Below are positions 1 through 12,908 of a DNA stretch of 64,000 nucleotides, piece after piece (the first letter of the stretch is position 1; every line of letters starts with the position of its first letter). The stretch lies in NCBI RefSeq assembly GCF_003255815.1, contig NC_037682.1, positions 48,657,524-48,721,523 of the forward strand, written 5' to 3'. Made by a program: the position numbers and the translations under genes. The stretch is from Theropithecus gelada. Taxonomy: Eukaryota; Chordata; Mammalia; Primates; Cercopithecidae. A model generated the notes under the pieces. The model did no database searches and had not been told where the DNA came from. It saw nothing but the letters and a program-made list of their open reading frames with translations.

Positions 1-419
1 GGAATGGGCCGGGGCCACCAACGTTGGCCTTTTCTATTCTTAAAGTAATATTTTCCTTTTGCATTTTAAATTTGTGATACTGAAGGTTGATAATATACTC
101 TTTTCCCTAGGAGGCTAGAGAGGATTTTTTTTTTAAATTCTTTGATTTATCCTCTTAGTTTATCCCATAAGGAGTTTAGACAGCTGTATTCCTAGTTTAT
201 AGATGATGAAATTGAGGCACAGAGCTGTTAGGTACTTTCCCCAGCCTACCCCCTAGACAGAGTCAGAGATGGCATCAGAGCCCCAACTGTGGGCCCATAT
301 CTCAGCGCTGGTCCCTTCAGCCTTGGTTAGGTCTAGTAGTTTTGGTTCCTCGTGTGGTATGGGGAGGCCTCTGGGGACTATCCTCCTATCCTGCTGCTTT
401 TTGGCCCTTCCTGGTACAG
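1..419 (+). other. PLEKHA7 intron, 3' end
   Basis: Non-coding sequence running up to the acceptor CAG at 417-419. Around 170-275 there is an antisense MIR-like stretch (the pattern gatgaaattgaggcacagag). Open frames here lack splice or family support. Confidence 0.7.
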
Positions 420-569
420 GACCAGCTAGAATCTGTGCTGGAGGTGTTGCACAGACAGATGGAACAGTACCGAGACCAGCCCCAGCACTTGGAGAAGATT
501 GCCTACCAGCAGAAGTTGCTGCAGGAGGACCTCGTCCATATCCGAGCTGAGCTCTCCAGAGAGTCCACT
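420..569 (+). CDS. PLEKHA7: PLEKHA7 exon, central coiled coil (about residues 720-769)
   Basis: Fifty complete codons, DQLESVLEVL at the start and AELSREST at the end. The acceptor is CTGGTACAG and the phase is 0 at both ends. Heptad-like spacing of Leu/Ile/Val with many Glu, Gln and Arg fits the family's central coiled coil, about residues 700-800, which serves oligomerisation or partner binding. The donor is GTGCGT, weaker than consensus, but the join to EMENAWNE at 1181 recreates the known protein exactly. Confidence 0.95.
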
Positions 570-1180
570 GTGCGTAGAGGGTGGCACACCTGTCTCTCTC
601 AGGATGAGCTGAGCGAGGGGCTGCTTTTCTCACCTCCCAGATGTAGTTGAGTTGGTGTCCAGAGGCAAGAGTCCTGAAATAGCAGAGCTTCTCCAGTAGC
701 AGAACTGCCGCCTGACAGTAGATGACCTTGTCTGCTGGGGGTGACATGTCTGCCTGCATGTGTGCCTTAGGCTGCTTACCACAGTGACTTTTGAAGGCCA
801 GTGACACCCAGTGGGCCAGATTCTCAGAGCTGCCTGCAGACTGTTCCCCTGATCTGTGTGCAGTTAATTCCAAGTTGTCAGAATCTCTGCTTTTTCACTT
901 TTCAGTCTGTTGTGGTACAGGCCAGGACTGAGAATCAAAGCATCCTGAGGGTGGAAGAGGGAACAGTGCAGGTGGCCAGGGTCAGAGCACAAATGAGAGG
1001 ATGCCACGCTCTTTCCTGCTCCTCCCTCTCTCCCACCAGGCCTGCCTGAGGCCTGCCCAGTCTCGGTCTCCTTCCCTCTTCCCCTGGCTGGGTCTGCATG
1101 GTCAGGAGTACAGGTGTTCATGAGGCCTTCCAACGGGGCAGGGGATAACTGAGAACTGGAAGCATTTTCTTGGCCAACAG
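570..1180 (+). other. PLEKHA7 intron
   Basis: A short intron with donor GTGCGT at 570 and acceptor CAACAG at 1175-1180. I see no coding sequence and no clear repeat in it. Confidence 0.75.
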
Positions 1181-1282
1181 GAGATGGAAAATGCTTGGAA
1201 CGAATACCTGAAGCTGGAGAATGATGTGGAACAGCTGAAGCAGACCCTGCAGGAGCAACACAGAAGAGCCTTTTTTTTCCAG
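1181..1282 (+). CDS. PLEKHA7: PLEKHA7 exon, coiled coil end (about residues 770-803)
   Basis: Thirty-four codons from EMENAWNEYL to HRRAFFFQ, phase 0 at both ends, acceptor CAACAG and donor GTGATC. It continues the coiled coil (YLKLENDVEQLKQTLQEQ). The FFF is coded by an eight-T run at 1271-1278 just before the CAG that ends the exon, a homopolymer prone to sequencing or slippage error. It joins in frame to EKSQIQKD at 7184. Confidence 0.95.
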
Positions 1283-3069
1283 GTGATCTGATACCTGTCC
1301 ATCCCTTCTGAGCTCTTGTTTTTTTGTTTTTCCAAGAGCTTTCACCTGTGGGGGCTGTGAGCACTGCTCAGAGTCCTTCTCCCCCTTGGCCCCAGATGCT
1401 CCACCCCTGTAAAGGAGCCACCCCAAACTCTCCCTTGAGGATCACTTCCCCAAGCCAGGCTGTGAGGAGAAGACTCACCCTCTTCCCCTTGCCTTACTGC
1501 TCTCAAAGACAAACTCTTGGGTGTTTTAGAAAGGGCTTTACCTCTGATCATTTGGGGTCATCAGTGATCACAGAGTGATCCGTGTTCCTGTGGTTCTTGA
1601 CCCCATCTTAGGCTGCTAGCTCATCACTTAGACAGCAGCAGGAAGTGGCCATCCCTTCCCTCCTCTGATTCCTGGAGATAGATGTTATCACACCTCTACC
1701 AGAGGGAGACAGTGTGAATTCTGTCCTTTGAGGCTCTCTGGTCTTGAGGCAGTCATCTGCATTTCTGGAGGCGAGGCTGGGTGATACCCATCTCTGTGAC
1801 CCCGTACCACTCAGGAAAGCTGGCCTTAGAGCCCTGCCTCTTTACCCTTAAAAAATCAGGCCACCCTATTGATAGCTGCTTCTGTCCCCCAGAAGTGAGA
1901 CAGTGAAAGACCCTGTGTGGTTTTTCTTCTTCCAAATTGGGTTCCAAATTGCCCAGTGTTCCCCCACTGTGGTGCTTAACCAGGTTTCCACCCCACCCTC
2001 ACAATTTTTTAAGTGGAAAATAACCTGTTTTTTTCTCACCTGACCTAAGATCTGTATCTTCTCCTTTCAGGGCCCTGAGATAATAAGTGTGTTTGAATTC
2101 AGCAAGCATTAATTGAGGCTTCTTGTGTGTGAGGCACCATGCTGGGCCACTTTTGGTGCTGGGCTTGCTAATTGATGAGCTAGTTCTAACCAAGGCTCTT
2201 CGTTTAAGTGATTTAATGAATATATTGACTCTCCAGACATTAGCCTCACCCCAGAAAGTTGAAGGAAATTCTGGAGGGGGTGTAGGTGTGTGGGCCCTGA
2301 GGCTTTTCCCAGGGCCTTGCTGTCCCTCTGTTCATGCAGAGATGGTTCGTAGAGAGCCCTGCCTAGGAGCATGTGGAGGAGACCCTCGCCTGTGGCTCAG
2401 GGCTGGCCTAGAGACTCTCCCCAGCACTTGTCTATCTCCTGCTGCTGGTGGGGTTGTTTGCCTCCCATAATTTCTCTTCATCCACTCTGGCTAACACTTC
2501 ACTATTCTTTTTTGTAGCCCCAGCACTTACCATAATGACTTGAAAATACTAGGTGAATATTGTTGACAAAGTCCTTCAATTACTTCTGGTTATGAGTTTA
2601 TAAAACTGTCTGCCCAGGTATACCTATTTTCTTGGGCTTCAGTGATCTGGATTTTTTTAGCAGTAATTTTTTTCTGCTTTATTTTTAGTAGTAATTTTTT
2701 TAAGCTTTTCATTCTTTGTTTCTGTAATTACACAAATGACAAATGAATACGTGTCTTTGAAAAGGCCAAAACAGTAAGAAGCAAAAACAAAAAATGATAT
2801 AAAAGTTCCTCTTCCCCCTCCCCCTTTCTGCCCCTCCCATCACCCTCCCTATGTGAAATCAGTGGTGTCCGTTGGTGGCGTTGCCTTCTAGACTATTTTC
2901 TATGCATTTTCAAAAATATGCACATGCATAGAATCATATGATTTATTCAGGGATGGGAGCAGTTAAAAGGCTTACTTGAAGAGGATCACACTTACACATT
3001 ATTTGGCAACTCACTTTTTTTTGTCATAACCTGGTATCATGGAAATCTTTGCAGGAAAGTTAACCCCAA

Positions 3070-3250
3070 ATTTATGCTGCCCAATAAAATATAAATTAAT
3101 TAAAAGTAACTGAAATTCAAAATATATTCCTCATTTACACCAGACTCATTTAAGTGCTTCGTACCCACATGTAGCTATTGGCTACTGTCTTGGACAGCAA
3201 AGATGATAGATTTCTATCATCTCAGAAAGGTGTATTGGGCAGTGCCAGTC
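3070..3250. mobile_element. Ancient hAT-like DNA transposon fragment (family uncertain)
   Basis: The segment has the familiar non-autonomous pattern 'cacatgtagctattggctact' followed by 'tattgggcagtgcc', which resembles an old short inverted-repeat element between L1-like pieces. I cannot fix the subfamily or the exact ends. Confidence 0.35.
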
Positions 3251-5252
3251 TAAGGATATTAAATTTGTTAATCTTGACTGTTACATACTATTTCATAGTC
3301 TGGGTGTTTTCTACTTTATTTAGCCATTCATTTTCTGATAGCATTTAATTATTTTCAGTGTTTTGCTTTTATAAATGGTGTTGTGATGAGGATTCGTGTA
3401 ACTGCCTTTTCACACTTGTTTACAAGTATCTGTGTAAGATAGGCTCCTAGGAGTGGACTTGCTGGGGTTGAAATGAGTATACATCTTAAAAGTGGATGGA
3501 TACGCCAAACCACCTTCTAAAGGGCTGCACCTTTTTACCTTCCTACCCACAGCAAATGAAAGTACTGGACCTATTTGCTCACATCCTTGTCAGCACTTGT
3601 AATCAATCTTCTTAGTTTTACTAGTCTACTAAATGGCATCTCATTTTAATTTGCATTTATTTAGTTATTAGCAGGTTAAATGTCTATTCGTAGGATTATT
3701 GGCCATTTGTGTCTCTACTGTGCCTTATGTCATGGCGATTTAACGTATAGCAGGCCTAGAATCCTTTTTTTCCCCCTTCCCTCCAAAAAGCAAATAGATA
3801 CACTATGACAGGTCTTTGTCACAGATGCCCTGGAGAACTCAGCCCCATAAGTTACTCTCAGATAGGCCAGCCTGGAGCCTGCAGCTTGATTTCCACCTTG
3901 CCTGCGGCACTGCTCACACTTTTCCTAAGTGCACAGTGACCTGGGAAGCTAACAAAGCCCTGCTTTGAGCAGGCACTGTGCTAGCTTCTTTGGTGTCATT
4001 CTAGGGCGGGCAGGCTGTTAGAGCCCTAGATAAATCATCAGCACTGCAGATGCGCTTGCAACCCCATATGCGGATTCTCAGTAACAGGGCTTAGAAATTC
4101 GCCTCCCTGTAATCAGGTTGGCTTCAGGAAAATACCCTTTTCAGTCAAGACTAAATCAGTGAGTTCAAGGCTTTACTGAAAGCAGCACATAGGAGCCTTT
4201 CTACCCAGTATGGTGGGAGGAGGCAGGAATGAAAATCCACCACCTCATTTCCCCCAAAATTCTCCTCCCCTCATTATGAAGGCCCAAAATTCCATCACCC
4301 TTGAAGAAGGATAGGGACTCTCCAGCCTTTTTTATTCTCTGCTCTCTGTTCTTTTCTCACATGTGGGGGTGACAGAAAGGCATCAGCGGGGCAAGAGAGT
4401 GGCTGACAGGGGAGCTTTGCCAGGGAGCTATGGAGGAGGAAGAGGACTGTGTTTAATCCCTTTCTTTACCTGTTCCCAACACTCAGCTTGGGGACTTCAG
4501 CCCTAGAGGTCATCCTCTTACCTACACATGCCCTGGGCTCAGTGATATACCTGTTTTAGGGTGCTCATGCTTTGGCATGCAGCTGAGAATCAAGCCCATT
4601 ATTTGCTTGCCAGACCTGAGGATGTGCTTTATGTTGGAGTGTTGAGAGAGAGAGAGTGAGAACTGTGAGCCCCCTTGGGACAGGAGGCTTTGGACATCTG
4701 TTGTCATGGCTGTTGGAAAGTATTTGCTCAGGGAATTTTACATGACTGGTCCTTTATTCATGCAGCATGGATGCACTGAGAACCTGCTAAGTGCTGGGCC
4801 CTGTAGGGATGAATCAACAAGCAGTATCGGGCAGGTCCGTGAGACTCATGCAGTGTGAGAACTCTTCCAGTTGAGGGGTAGCTAGGTGCCTTGAGAGGAG
4901 ATGGGGTGAGTCCATGGGGTGGGACCAAGGCTATCTTCCCCCCATGTTAACTTAAAAGTCAAGAGAATACGACATTGGATGTTTAAACAACCCCGTCAAG
5001 AGATAGCCATAGTCCCTTAACTACATCAGACCCCTCCGTACCTCTTTTAGATCCTCTTCCCATTCGATTTTGGTTGTTGCTTGTCAGAATGCACATGATC
5101 ATGTAGCCTAGGTCCTTCCCCATTGTATGTAGATATGTATTTTTTGGAGTTTATTATTTTTTTAAATTGACATATAAAAATTGTACTCTTATTGTGTTAA
5201 AAAAATTAACAGCTTTATCATATATTTCACATGTCATAAAATTAACCCTTTT

Positions 5253-5562
5253 GGCTGGTCATGGTGGCTTATGCCTATAATCCCAGCACTTTAGGAGGCC
5301 AAGGCAGGAGGATCACTTGGAGCCAGGAGTTCAAGACCATCCCGGGCAACATAACAAGACCCCTGTCTCTACAAAAACTGAAAAAGAAAAAGAAAAACCA
5401 GCCAGGCTTGGTGGCATGCTCTGGTACTCCTAGCTACTTGGGAGGCCAAAGCGGGAAGATCACTTGCGCCCAGGAGTTTGAGGTTACAGTGACTTTGATC
5501 ACACCACTGCACTTCAACCTGGGCAACAAAGTGACGCTGTCTCCAAAAAATAAATAAATAAA
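5253..5562 (+). mobile_element. Alu (old, AluJ-like)
   Basis: Full-length dimeric Alu, starting ggctggtcatggtggcttat and ending in an (aaat)n tail. It is strongly diverged and inserted in L1M 3'-end sequence that continues on both sides. Confidence 0.9.
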
Positions 5563-5920
5563 TTCACTCTTCTAAAGTATACATTTCAGTGGTTTTTAGT
5601 ATATTCATAGCATGATACAGCCATCACCATAATCAATTTTGTAACACTTCATCATCCCCCAACAGAAATCCTGTATCCATTAACAATCACTCCCATTTCC
5701 CTAATGTCCCCTCTGCCGTAGCCAAACACTAATCTACTTCCTGTTTCTAGTGATTTGACTAGTCTGGACATTTCTTATAAATGGAATCATATAATGTGTA
5801 GCTTTGTGTGACTGGCTTCTTTCCCTCGCATGTTTTCAAGGATCATCCTTGTAGCATGCATCAGTACTTCATTTCTTTTTATTGCCAACTAATATTCCAT
5901 TCACTACTGTATTTTTAACT
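5563..5920 (+). mobile_element. L1M-type LINE 3' end
   Basis: Sequence of the type 'acatttcagtggtttttagt' followed by 'gccatcaccataatcaatttt' and a description of small-exon-free AT-rich DNA. It is an old L1 3' end. The part before the Alu, about 5160-5252, belongs to the same element. Confidence 0.6.
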
Positions 5921-6021
5921 AAACCTCAAATCTCGGGTTCAGCTCTGACTTCTAAAAAAATGTTTTTTGTATCCTAGAGATGGTGTAAACTCTAGTCCTT
6001 CCTTCCCTTCTGCCATGATTA

Positions 6022-6871
<850 letters not shown>

Positions 6872-7183
6872 TGAAATTGACTACTCTAAGTGTGTCATAC
6901 AGTATTTTAGTGGAATGGCACAGTGTTTACGGCAGTCTATTTTTAAATTAGGCAAGCTGGACTGCCGAAAGCTACTCTGAAATTTCTCCCTGGATCTTGG
7001 GCATTTTCCATGTCTATGCTTCCCTAGAAAGCTATGAAACAGGCTTGGCTCTAGCACTAGTGGGGTTTCCAGAGGGGATGCTGCCCCCCAGGGCAGGGGG
7101 CTCTGTCTGAAATGGTAGGATAAGTCCTAAGAAGAAACTTGTAAGGAGCTAAGAAGGAAAACCCACCACTTTGTCTTCCTCAG

Positions 7184-7292
7184 GAGAAATCACAGATACA
7201 GAAAGATCTATGGAGAATTGAAGATGTCACTGCAGGCCTGAGTGCAAATAAAGAGAACTTCAGAATTCTAGTGGAGTCCGTCAAAAATCCGG
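7184..7292 (+). CDS. PLEKHA7: PLEKHA7 exon (about residues 804-839)
   Basis: Thirty-six codons plus one base, EKSQIQKDLW to ESVKNP. The acceptor is TTCCTCAG and the donor is GTGAGC. The split codon G|AG joins the next exon as Glu. It carries the end of the helical region (WRIEDVTAGLSANKENFRIL). The segment is well conserved in the PEPP family. Confidence 0.95.
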
Positions 7293-7485
7293 GTGAGCTG
7301 TTCATCTTCCTGGGTGGGGATCTGGGTGAGGGCGGGGGTGGTGGGAGGGTGGAAGGCTGGGAGCCAGGTGGGTGGGATGGCCCTTGGGGAGGTTGGGTCT
7401 TCGAGGTGCTAAATCACTCCACTCATCCTCCAAGGAAGGGGGTCTTTGTTCCATCCCGTGCTTTGCTTCCTTCTATGCCCCTTAG

Positions 7486-7712
7486 AGAGAAAAACGGTGC
7501 CTTTGTTTCCTCACCCGCCTGTGCCTTCACTCTCAACTTCTGAGAGCAAGCCGCCCCCACAGCCCAGTCCTCCCACCAGCCCTGTGCGGACCCCTCTGGA
7601 GGTTCGACTCTTCCCCCAGCTGCAAACCTACGTGCCGTACCGACCTCACCCACCCCAGCTGAGGAAAGTGACATCCCCCCTTCAGTCACCAACTAAGACG
7701 AAGCCCAAAGTT
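7486..7712 (+). CDS. PLEKHA7: PLEKHA7 exon, proline-rich linker (about residues 840-915)
   Basis: Two bases plus 75 codons, ERKTVPLFPH to KTKPKV. Acceptor CCCCTTAG, donor GTAAGT. It is very rich in Pro and Ser (PPPQPSPPTSPVRTP), so it is likely disordered and may be a phosphorylated linker with SH3/WW-ligand-like PxxP motifs (inference). It ends in phase 0 before the tandem acceptor at 10975-10979. Confidence 0.95.
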
Positions 7713-10700
7713 GTAAGTAGTGATGACTAGGAGCTGAATGCCATTGTTTCCTCTTTGTCCTCAGATTACTTTCTCCTGGGAGAGAAACTCCTGGGAAAAC
7801 TTGGGGAAATGGACCCAGCCAGTGTCCTAAAGGAGTCCTTAGTCACAAGCAGTTAAAGAGTAGTATTTCCCTGCTATTGTGCCTTAGAACTGGAAGATCC
7901 CTGGAACATGATCTAACCCAACTCTCCCATTTTGCAGTTGGGAGAACTGAGGCCCACCAAGAAGAAGTGACTGTGCTGAGTAGGATGGGGTTTGTGATCT
8001 GCAGAGAGGTGTGTGGCTGTGGGTGAGGCTGTCCCCATGCAAACCTCTGTGCAGATCCGCGGGGTGTCTCCTGCAGTTACACAGCCTGTGGGCCGTGAGC
8101 TCAGTCCAGTGGAAAAATGTCCTTCCCTTCACCTGCTGCTGAGCACTGGGCTGGGTTGTGAGGATGCTTTGATCTTTAAAATAACCTCACAGAGTGTACA
8201 CAGCAAGAGCAGTGTCCCCATTCCACGGAGAAGAAAACTAAGAGCCTAAACTGTTGACATTTGCTCAATGTCTCCATTCTAACTAGTGAATCCAATCACA
8301 CCTCCTGGCCCTTCTCTTTTATTCTGTGCCATCTGCCATCTAATTGGGCCTTTAGTCCCAGATCTGGTCTGTGGCCTCTGTGGCTGACTGGGCCAGCACC
8401 TTGGTTTGCCTGGCATAGAAAGAGGCCAAGCTCTTGGCAGAGTCTGGGAATGCAGGAGACTTGAAAGAAATAGGAGATGTGGTCAGGTCTCAAGAGAGCT
8501 CACGCCTCCAGGGCCAGGCCAGCCTTGGCTGGAGAACACAAGGAGGCTAGTCCCAGTGCAGGGAATCTATAGCAGAGTGGACCTCAGAATGGGGCCCTCC
8601 AGATTCTTGCCAACAAAGGCTTGGAGGAAATTCACCTGGGCATCGTGTGTCCCTGGACCTCTGGTGAGGTCAGTGCACAGTGCTGGGTAAAACATATGAG
8701 TTCTGCTATCCTGGTCCTCACCATCTACCTGCTTCCAGCCATAGCCCAGGGCCCGCAGCTGCACCCAGGGTGTGGCCCACCACCCAGCCAGAGAGTCACT
8801 GTGGATTTCAACATCTTGAGGTCTTCCCAATCCTAGATCCAAGAGGTGGACTGGAGCTCTTGCCCTAAAACAGGACAGGGAAAATACCAAAACAAATAGC
8901 AGGAATGTCTGGGGCAGATGGCTGCCGACATAGGGCGCGATGCTGCCAGCTGGGACAGGGAATAGGGGAAAAGGCGCTGGCATAGGAGCTGGGACATCCA
9001 GATTCCGGGACTGATTCTCTCTGTGTATCCTCAGGCAAGTCCGTCCCTTCTCTGAGCTTCCTCGCTTTCCCTTTTGTAGATGGTCACAGAGGCTCCTCCT
9101 CAGCTTGGTCATCTGTGGCGCTCAGGCAGGGCTTTCTCAGCTTGGGTGAGCATCAGGATCACCAGGAGAGATCCTCTCTCCTAGGAATATATGTGTGTTT
9201 GCCAGTTTTACCATTTGTTTTATTACTTGCTTGTTTTTAACACTTCTAAGATGGGCGTGGTGGTACGTGACTGTAGTCCCAGCTACTGGGAAGGCTAAGG
9301 CAGGAGGATCATTTGAGTCCAGGAGTCTGAGGCTGCAGTGACCTGTGATCACACAGCTGCACTCCAGCCTGGGCAATACAGCAAGACCCTGTCTCAAAAC
9401 AAAACCCATTTATATTTGTGAAACAATAATACCCATCCTGAAAATGACATAAAACAGGATTATATAATTTAATGAATAACAATAAAGAGACCACCTGTTT
9501 TATACCAACAGCTGGACTAAGAAATAGAACACTGCCAGCAACCAGAAGCCTCTGGGTTCTTTCCCAGATCAGGCTGCTTCCTGTCTGCCAGAAGTAACAA
9601 CGATCTTGACTTTTTGGATAATAATCCCCCCACCTTTTTTTTTTCAGTTTTAGTACCTGTGCTGACTTTCCTAAACACTGTGATTATGCTGGTGTATAAT
9701 TCTATACTCTTTTGTATCTTGCATCTTTTCTTCAACATTATGTTTGTGAGATTTATATACATTGTTGCATGTGGCTATAGTTCTTTTATTTTTATTTGAC
9801 TTACTTTCTTGAGTTTAATGTTTTTTTTAAAATAAATTAGATGATATTCTCAAAGGATACAAAAGCAAAAGATATAAAAAAGTACATAATAACATGTCTC
9901 CTTCCCACCCTCTGCCTCCAGACATTCCATTCAATCAAAGGCAATCGAAGTTTTATGTTTATCTTTCTGGGGAGCTTTTTAGAAATTGGTGATTCATATG
10001 TCTTGTCAGGATTAGAAACTGTGGATCCTTGGAGAACCAGTGGGTATCTTAGGCAGATTGCTTAACTTTCCCACATCAGTGAAGCATATTGCTTTAGAAG
10101 ATTGTTGATAAGCCTTTGCTTTGGAGTGCTCTTTCCTGAACTTTCCAAGAGCTTGGAGTGCCCTTTCCTGAACTCTGCAAAATTCTTAAAACCAAATTAG
10201 ACTGAGAAAGAGGGAATTTAGGAGGTGGAAGGCGTGATGGTCATTAGTCCTGCGAGTGGGTATTCATGGCAACCAGGGGCCGGTCTGTCAATATGTAGAG
10301 GAACCACAGCCCTCACAGAGCATTGTGGACAGGGAGTTTCAAGGAAAATGGTTGCATTCATCACATTCTAGGGAATCAGCTGCATGGTAGGCAGTGAGTC
10401 ACTCATGCTGACCGCCTGTTCTGAGTCAGGAAGGAGGAAATATTTTGTAACCATGCACATTTCTGATAGAAAGGCCAGGAGGATGTAGACTCTGTCCTTG
10501 TTCAGGTCCCCACCCTGCTGAAGGAGCCAGAGCTTATGCAGGGCCAGTGAGCCAGCTCAGGCTAAGCTGAGTGGGTAGATGTTATTCTCCAGGTGGGTGG
10601 TGCTGTCATAAGCATGGAAGTCAGGGCAGGGTTAGCAGCCTGCCTGCAATGTGCACTCCAGGTGAGCGGAGGGAGCAGTTTGGCACAGCACCAAGGGTAT

Positions 10701-10979
10701 GGACCCGGGAGACTTGAGTCCTGGGTTTTGGGACAGTTATACAGGTAACACTTCGCAGAATAGAAACTGTATACATCTGAGGGGATAGAGGAGCAGAGGC
10801 ATGTCCCTTCTTCACTGCTCCTCCTGGGGAAGTGTGAGTGCTCCTTGGCTGAGGCAGCCATGTTCTGTGGCTCTGATGTGGCCTGTTCCTGCCCTTTAAA
10901 CCTCCACTGTGGCAGTACCCAGCAGTCCTCCCTCCAGCTCTGTCTCACTGACCACTGGTCTGGTTCTCTTTCTCAGCAG
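7713..10979 (+). other. PLEKHA7 intron (3.3 kb)
   Basis: MIR-like patches occur at about 7905-7970 and 8115-8250 (antisense) and 9010-9110 (sense). An Alu right-arm piece lies at 9248-9408. About 9430-9560 and 9840-9960 resemble degenerate L1M 3' sequence. The remainder appears unique and non-coding. Confidence 0.6.
9248..9408 (+). mobile_element. Alu fragment (half element)
   Basis: Only about 160 bp are present, from gggcgtggtggtacgtgact to a CAAAACAAAA tail. It is an old, half-length Alu in sense orientation. Confidence 0.85.
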
Positions 10980-10980
10980 G
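10975..10980 (+). promoter_or_regulatory. Tandem splice acceptor (NAGNAG type)
   Basis: The acceptor reads TCTCAGCAG before GAAGATGAAG. Using the distal AG gives V-E-D-E; the proximal AG adds one Gln. Both stay in frame. Confidence 0.7.
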
Positions 10981-11168
10981 AAGATGAAGCCCCTCCCAGG
11001 CCCCCACTCCCCGAACTCTACAGCCCAGAGGACCAGCCCCCGGCCGTGCCGCCTCTGCCGAGAGAGGCCACCATCATCCGGCACACGTCTGTGCGGGGCC
11101 TCAAGCGGCAGTCAGATGAGAGGAAGCGAGACCGGGAGCTGGGGCAGTGTGTGAACGGGGACTCCAGG
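10980..11168 (+). CDS. PLEKHA7: PLEKHA7 exon (about residues 916-978)
   Basis: Sixty-three codons, EDEAPPRPPL to QCVNGDSR, phase 0 at both ends when the distal AG is used. Donor GTGAGC. A proline-rich first half (PPRPPLPELYSPEDQPPAVPP) is followed by a basic stretch (RHTSVRGLKRQSDERKRDREL) that contains an RxxS phospho-site-like motif. Confidence 0.95.
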
Positions 11169-11263
11169 GTGAGCGGGGGACCCTGGGACTGCCACTCTGC
11201 ATGTGGGGAAAGGGAAGGGGGTATGACACTGGCAGGTCACATCACCTGGGTCTCTGCCCACAG

Positions 11264-11381
11264 GTGGAGCTGCGGTCGTATGTCAGTGAGCCTGAGCTGG
11301 TGACCCTCAGCGGGGACATGGCCCAGCCCTCCCTGGGACTTGTGGGCCCTGAGAGCAGGTACCAGACGCTGCCAGGCAGAG
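11264..11381 (+). CDS. PLEKHA7: PLEKHA7 exon (about residues 979-1018)
   Basis: Thirty-nine codons plus one base, VELRSYVSEP to TLPGR. Acceptor CCCACAG, donor GTAAGG. The split Gly codon joins LSGSMSRL. The segment is probably disordered, with RSYVSEPEL resembling a phospho-Ser motif of the family. The Val in PELVTL may be a species difference from human, judged from memory. Confidence 0.94.
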
Positions 11382-12307
11382 GTAAGGCAGGGTCCTCCCT
11401 GGAGTTTCTCTGGGAATCCCACCACACTGCTTCCAGCCCTCAGATGGTGCCTCGTACCCTTCTGTCTGCAGCTCCAGGCCTAGGAGTGAGCAGCAGCTCT
11501 CAGGGGGCTCTGGGCTGCCAAGAGGGAGGACCTGGCCTGCCTTCCTCTGGCCCACATCATGATTCTCTTCCTCTTTTGTTATATCTGTCCCCAGGAACAA
11601 TGATAATAGCAGTTACTAGAAAGCCTGGCACTGTTTAAGTACTTTATATAGACATGATATTCACAACAATCCTATGAGGAAAGTACTGTCATCCCCATTT
11701 TAGAGACACAGAAACTAAGGCCCAGGGAAATTAAATAACTTGCCAATTAGCTGATCATTGGTGGAACCAGAAGACCATCCCAGTGCTCTGGCTCCAGAGT
11801 CACTGCACCCTGCAGGCTGGGTTGCTGGGTGGCTGCCACCAGCTTGTCCATCTCAGACCTTCCAGAGTGCTTCTGTCTCTCGAATGAACCCTCAATGAAC
11901 CCTTTCCTTAAATGTCTTCTTGCCAGTTGAGTGTCCTCACTTTCCTCCTCACCCCAAGTTGGGTTGTGCAGGGTGCCTAAGAATAGATCAGGGAGTGAAA
12001 GGCATTCCTGCCCCTCCAGTCTTTCCACCTGCCAGGCAGCCCAGTCATCTGCATGTAAGGAAAGCCTGCGGTGGTCCACAGATCTGCAGGGACACTGCCC
12101 TCCATCGGGGACAAAGGTCACCCCTGGGCTGGCCCCCATCCTCTATTGGGGACCTTGCTCTTCCAGGCCCTGGGGAGGAAGAAGAGAAGTAAGGGTGGGT
12201 CATTGGCTGGGTGCTCTTGGTCCTCCTACAAGAATGTGTGATGAGGGAGAAGCGGGAACCCACCCACACCAGCACAAACATGCTCGCACTTCTCTTTCCT
12301 CACAAAG
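11382..12307 (+). other. PLEKHA7 intron with antisense MIR
   Basis: About 11595-11760 is a good antisense MIR (caacaatcctatgaggaaag, then agacacagaaactaaggccc). The rest is GC-rich unique sequence up to the acceptor at 12307. Confidence 0.65.
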
Positions 12308-12411
12308 GGCTGTCAGGGTCCATGTCAAGGCTCCAGCAGTCGTCCACCATTGCTCCCTACGTCACACTCCGGAGGGGTCTCAATGCCGAAAGCAGCAAGG
12401 CGACCTTCCCT
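12308..12411 (+). CDS. PLEKHA7: PLEKHA7 exon (about residues 1018-1052)
   Basis: Two bases plus 34 codons, LSGSMSRLQQ to SSKATFP. Acceptor CACAAAG, donor GTGAGT. It is rich in Ser and Thr. The Met in GSMSRL differs from the Thr I recall in human PLEKHA7, which is consistent with another primate. Confidence 0.94.
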
Positions 12412-12908
12412 GTGAGTGGCCTTGAGCTGTCGAGGACCTCCCTGCTCCTTCACATGGGGAGGGAGGGTCTCCCAGGGGGACAGTAAGTGGCCATCCTGTC
12501 AGCCCTGGGGATGGCCTCTGGGGTGGCCTCAGCCCCTCCTGAGCTCCCTGTCACCCACTGCCCACCAAGGAGGGCATCCTGCCTTTCTCTCTGGCCTGTC
12601 AGGGTGGCAGGAGGGAGCTCAAGAAGCCTGCACCCTGGGTTCTGGCCTCACTGGACAGGCCTGAGCCTCAGTGTCTGCATCTGCAGAATGGGTTCTGCTC
12701 AGAAAGCTCCTGAGGGTTGGGGGCATCGTGTTGCTTAGAGGAAATAGTTCTCTTAAGTCCAAGAGGAGCCCAACTAGAGTGTGCATGTGTGTGCATGTGC
12801 GTGTGCATGTGTGTGAGAGACAGCGGGAATGCAGCCAGCGGGGTGGCTGTCCTCTGCATGCCCAGCCCAGCCGTTCTGTGTCTCTCTTGCCTGCCTCCTC
12901 TTCCTCAG
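12412..12908 (+). other. PLEKHA7 intron
   Basis: A short GC-rich intron holding a MIR-like patch near 12640-12690 and a TG-rich microsatellite at 12778-12820. No coding sequence supported. Confidence 0.7.
12778..12820. repeat. (TG/GTGTGCAT)n microsatellite
   Basis: Imperfect alternating TG with GTGTGCAT units, intronic. Confidence 0.85.

Noticed and set aside
253..873. Open frame of 206 codons on the - strand across a PLEKHA7 exon
   Set aside because: It is the antisense shadow of the exon at 420-569 and its introns, with no family resemblance.
12778..12820. TG-rich repeat as a possible CRISPR-like or regulatory array
   Set aside because: Simple microsatellite without spacers; no array of repeats with unique spacers exists anywhere in the window.
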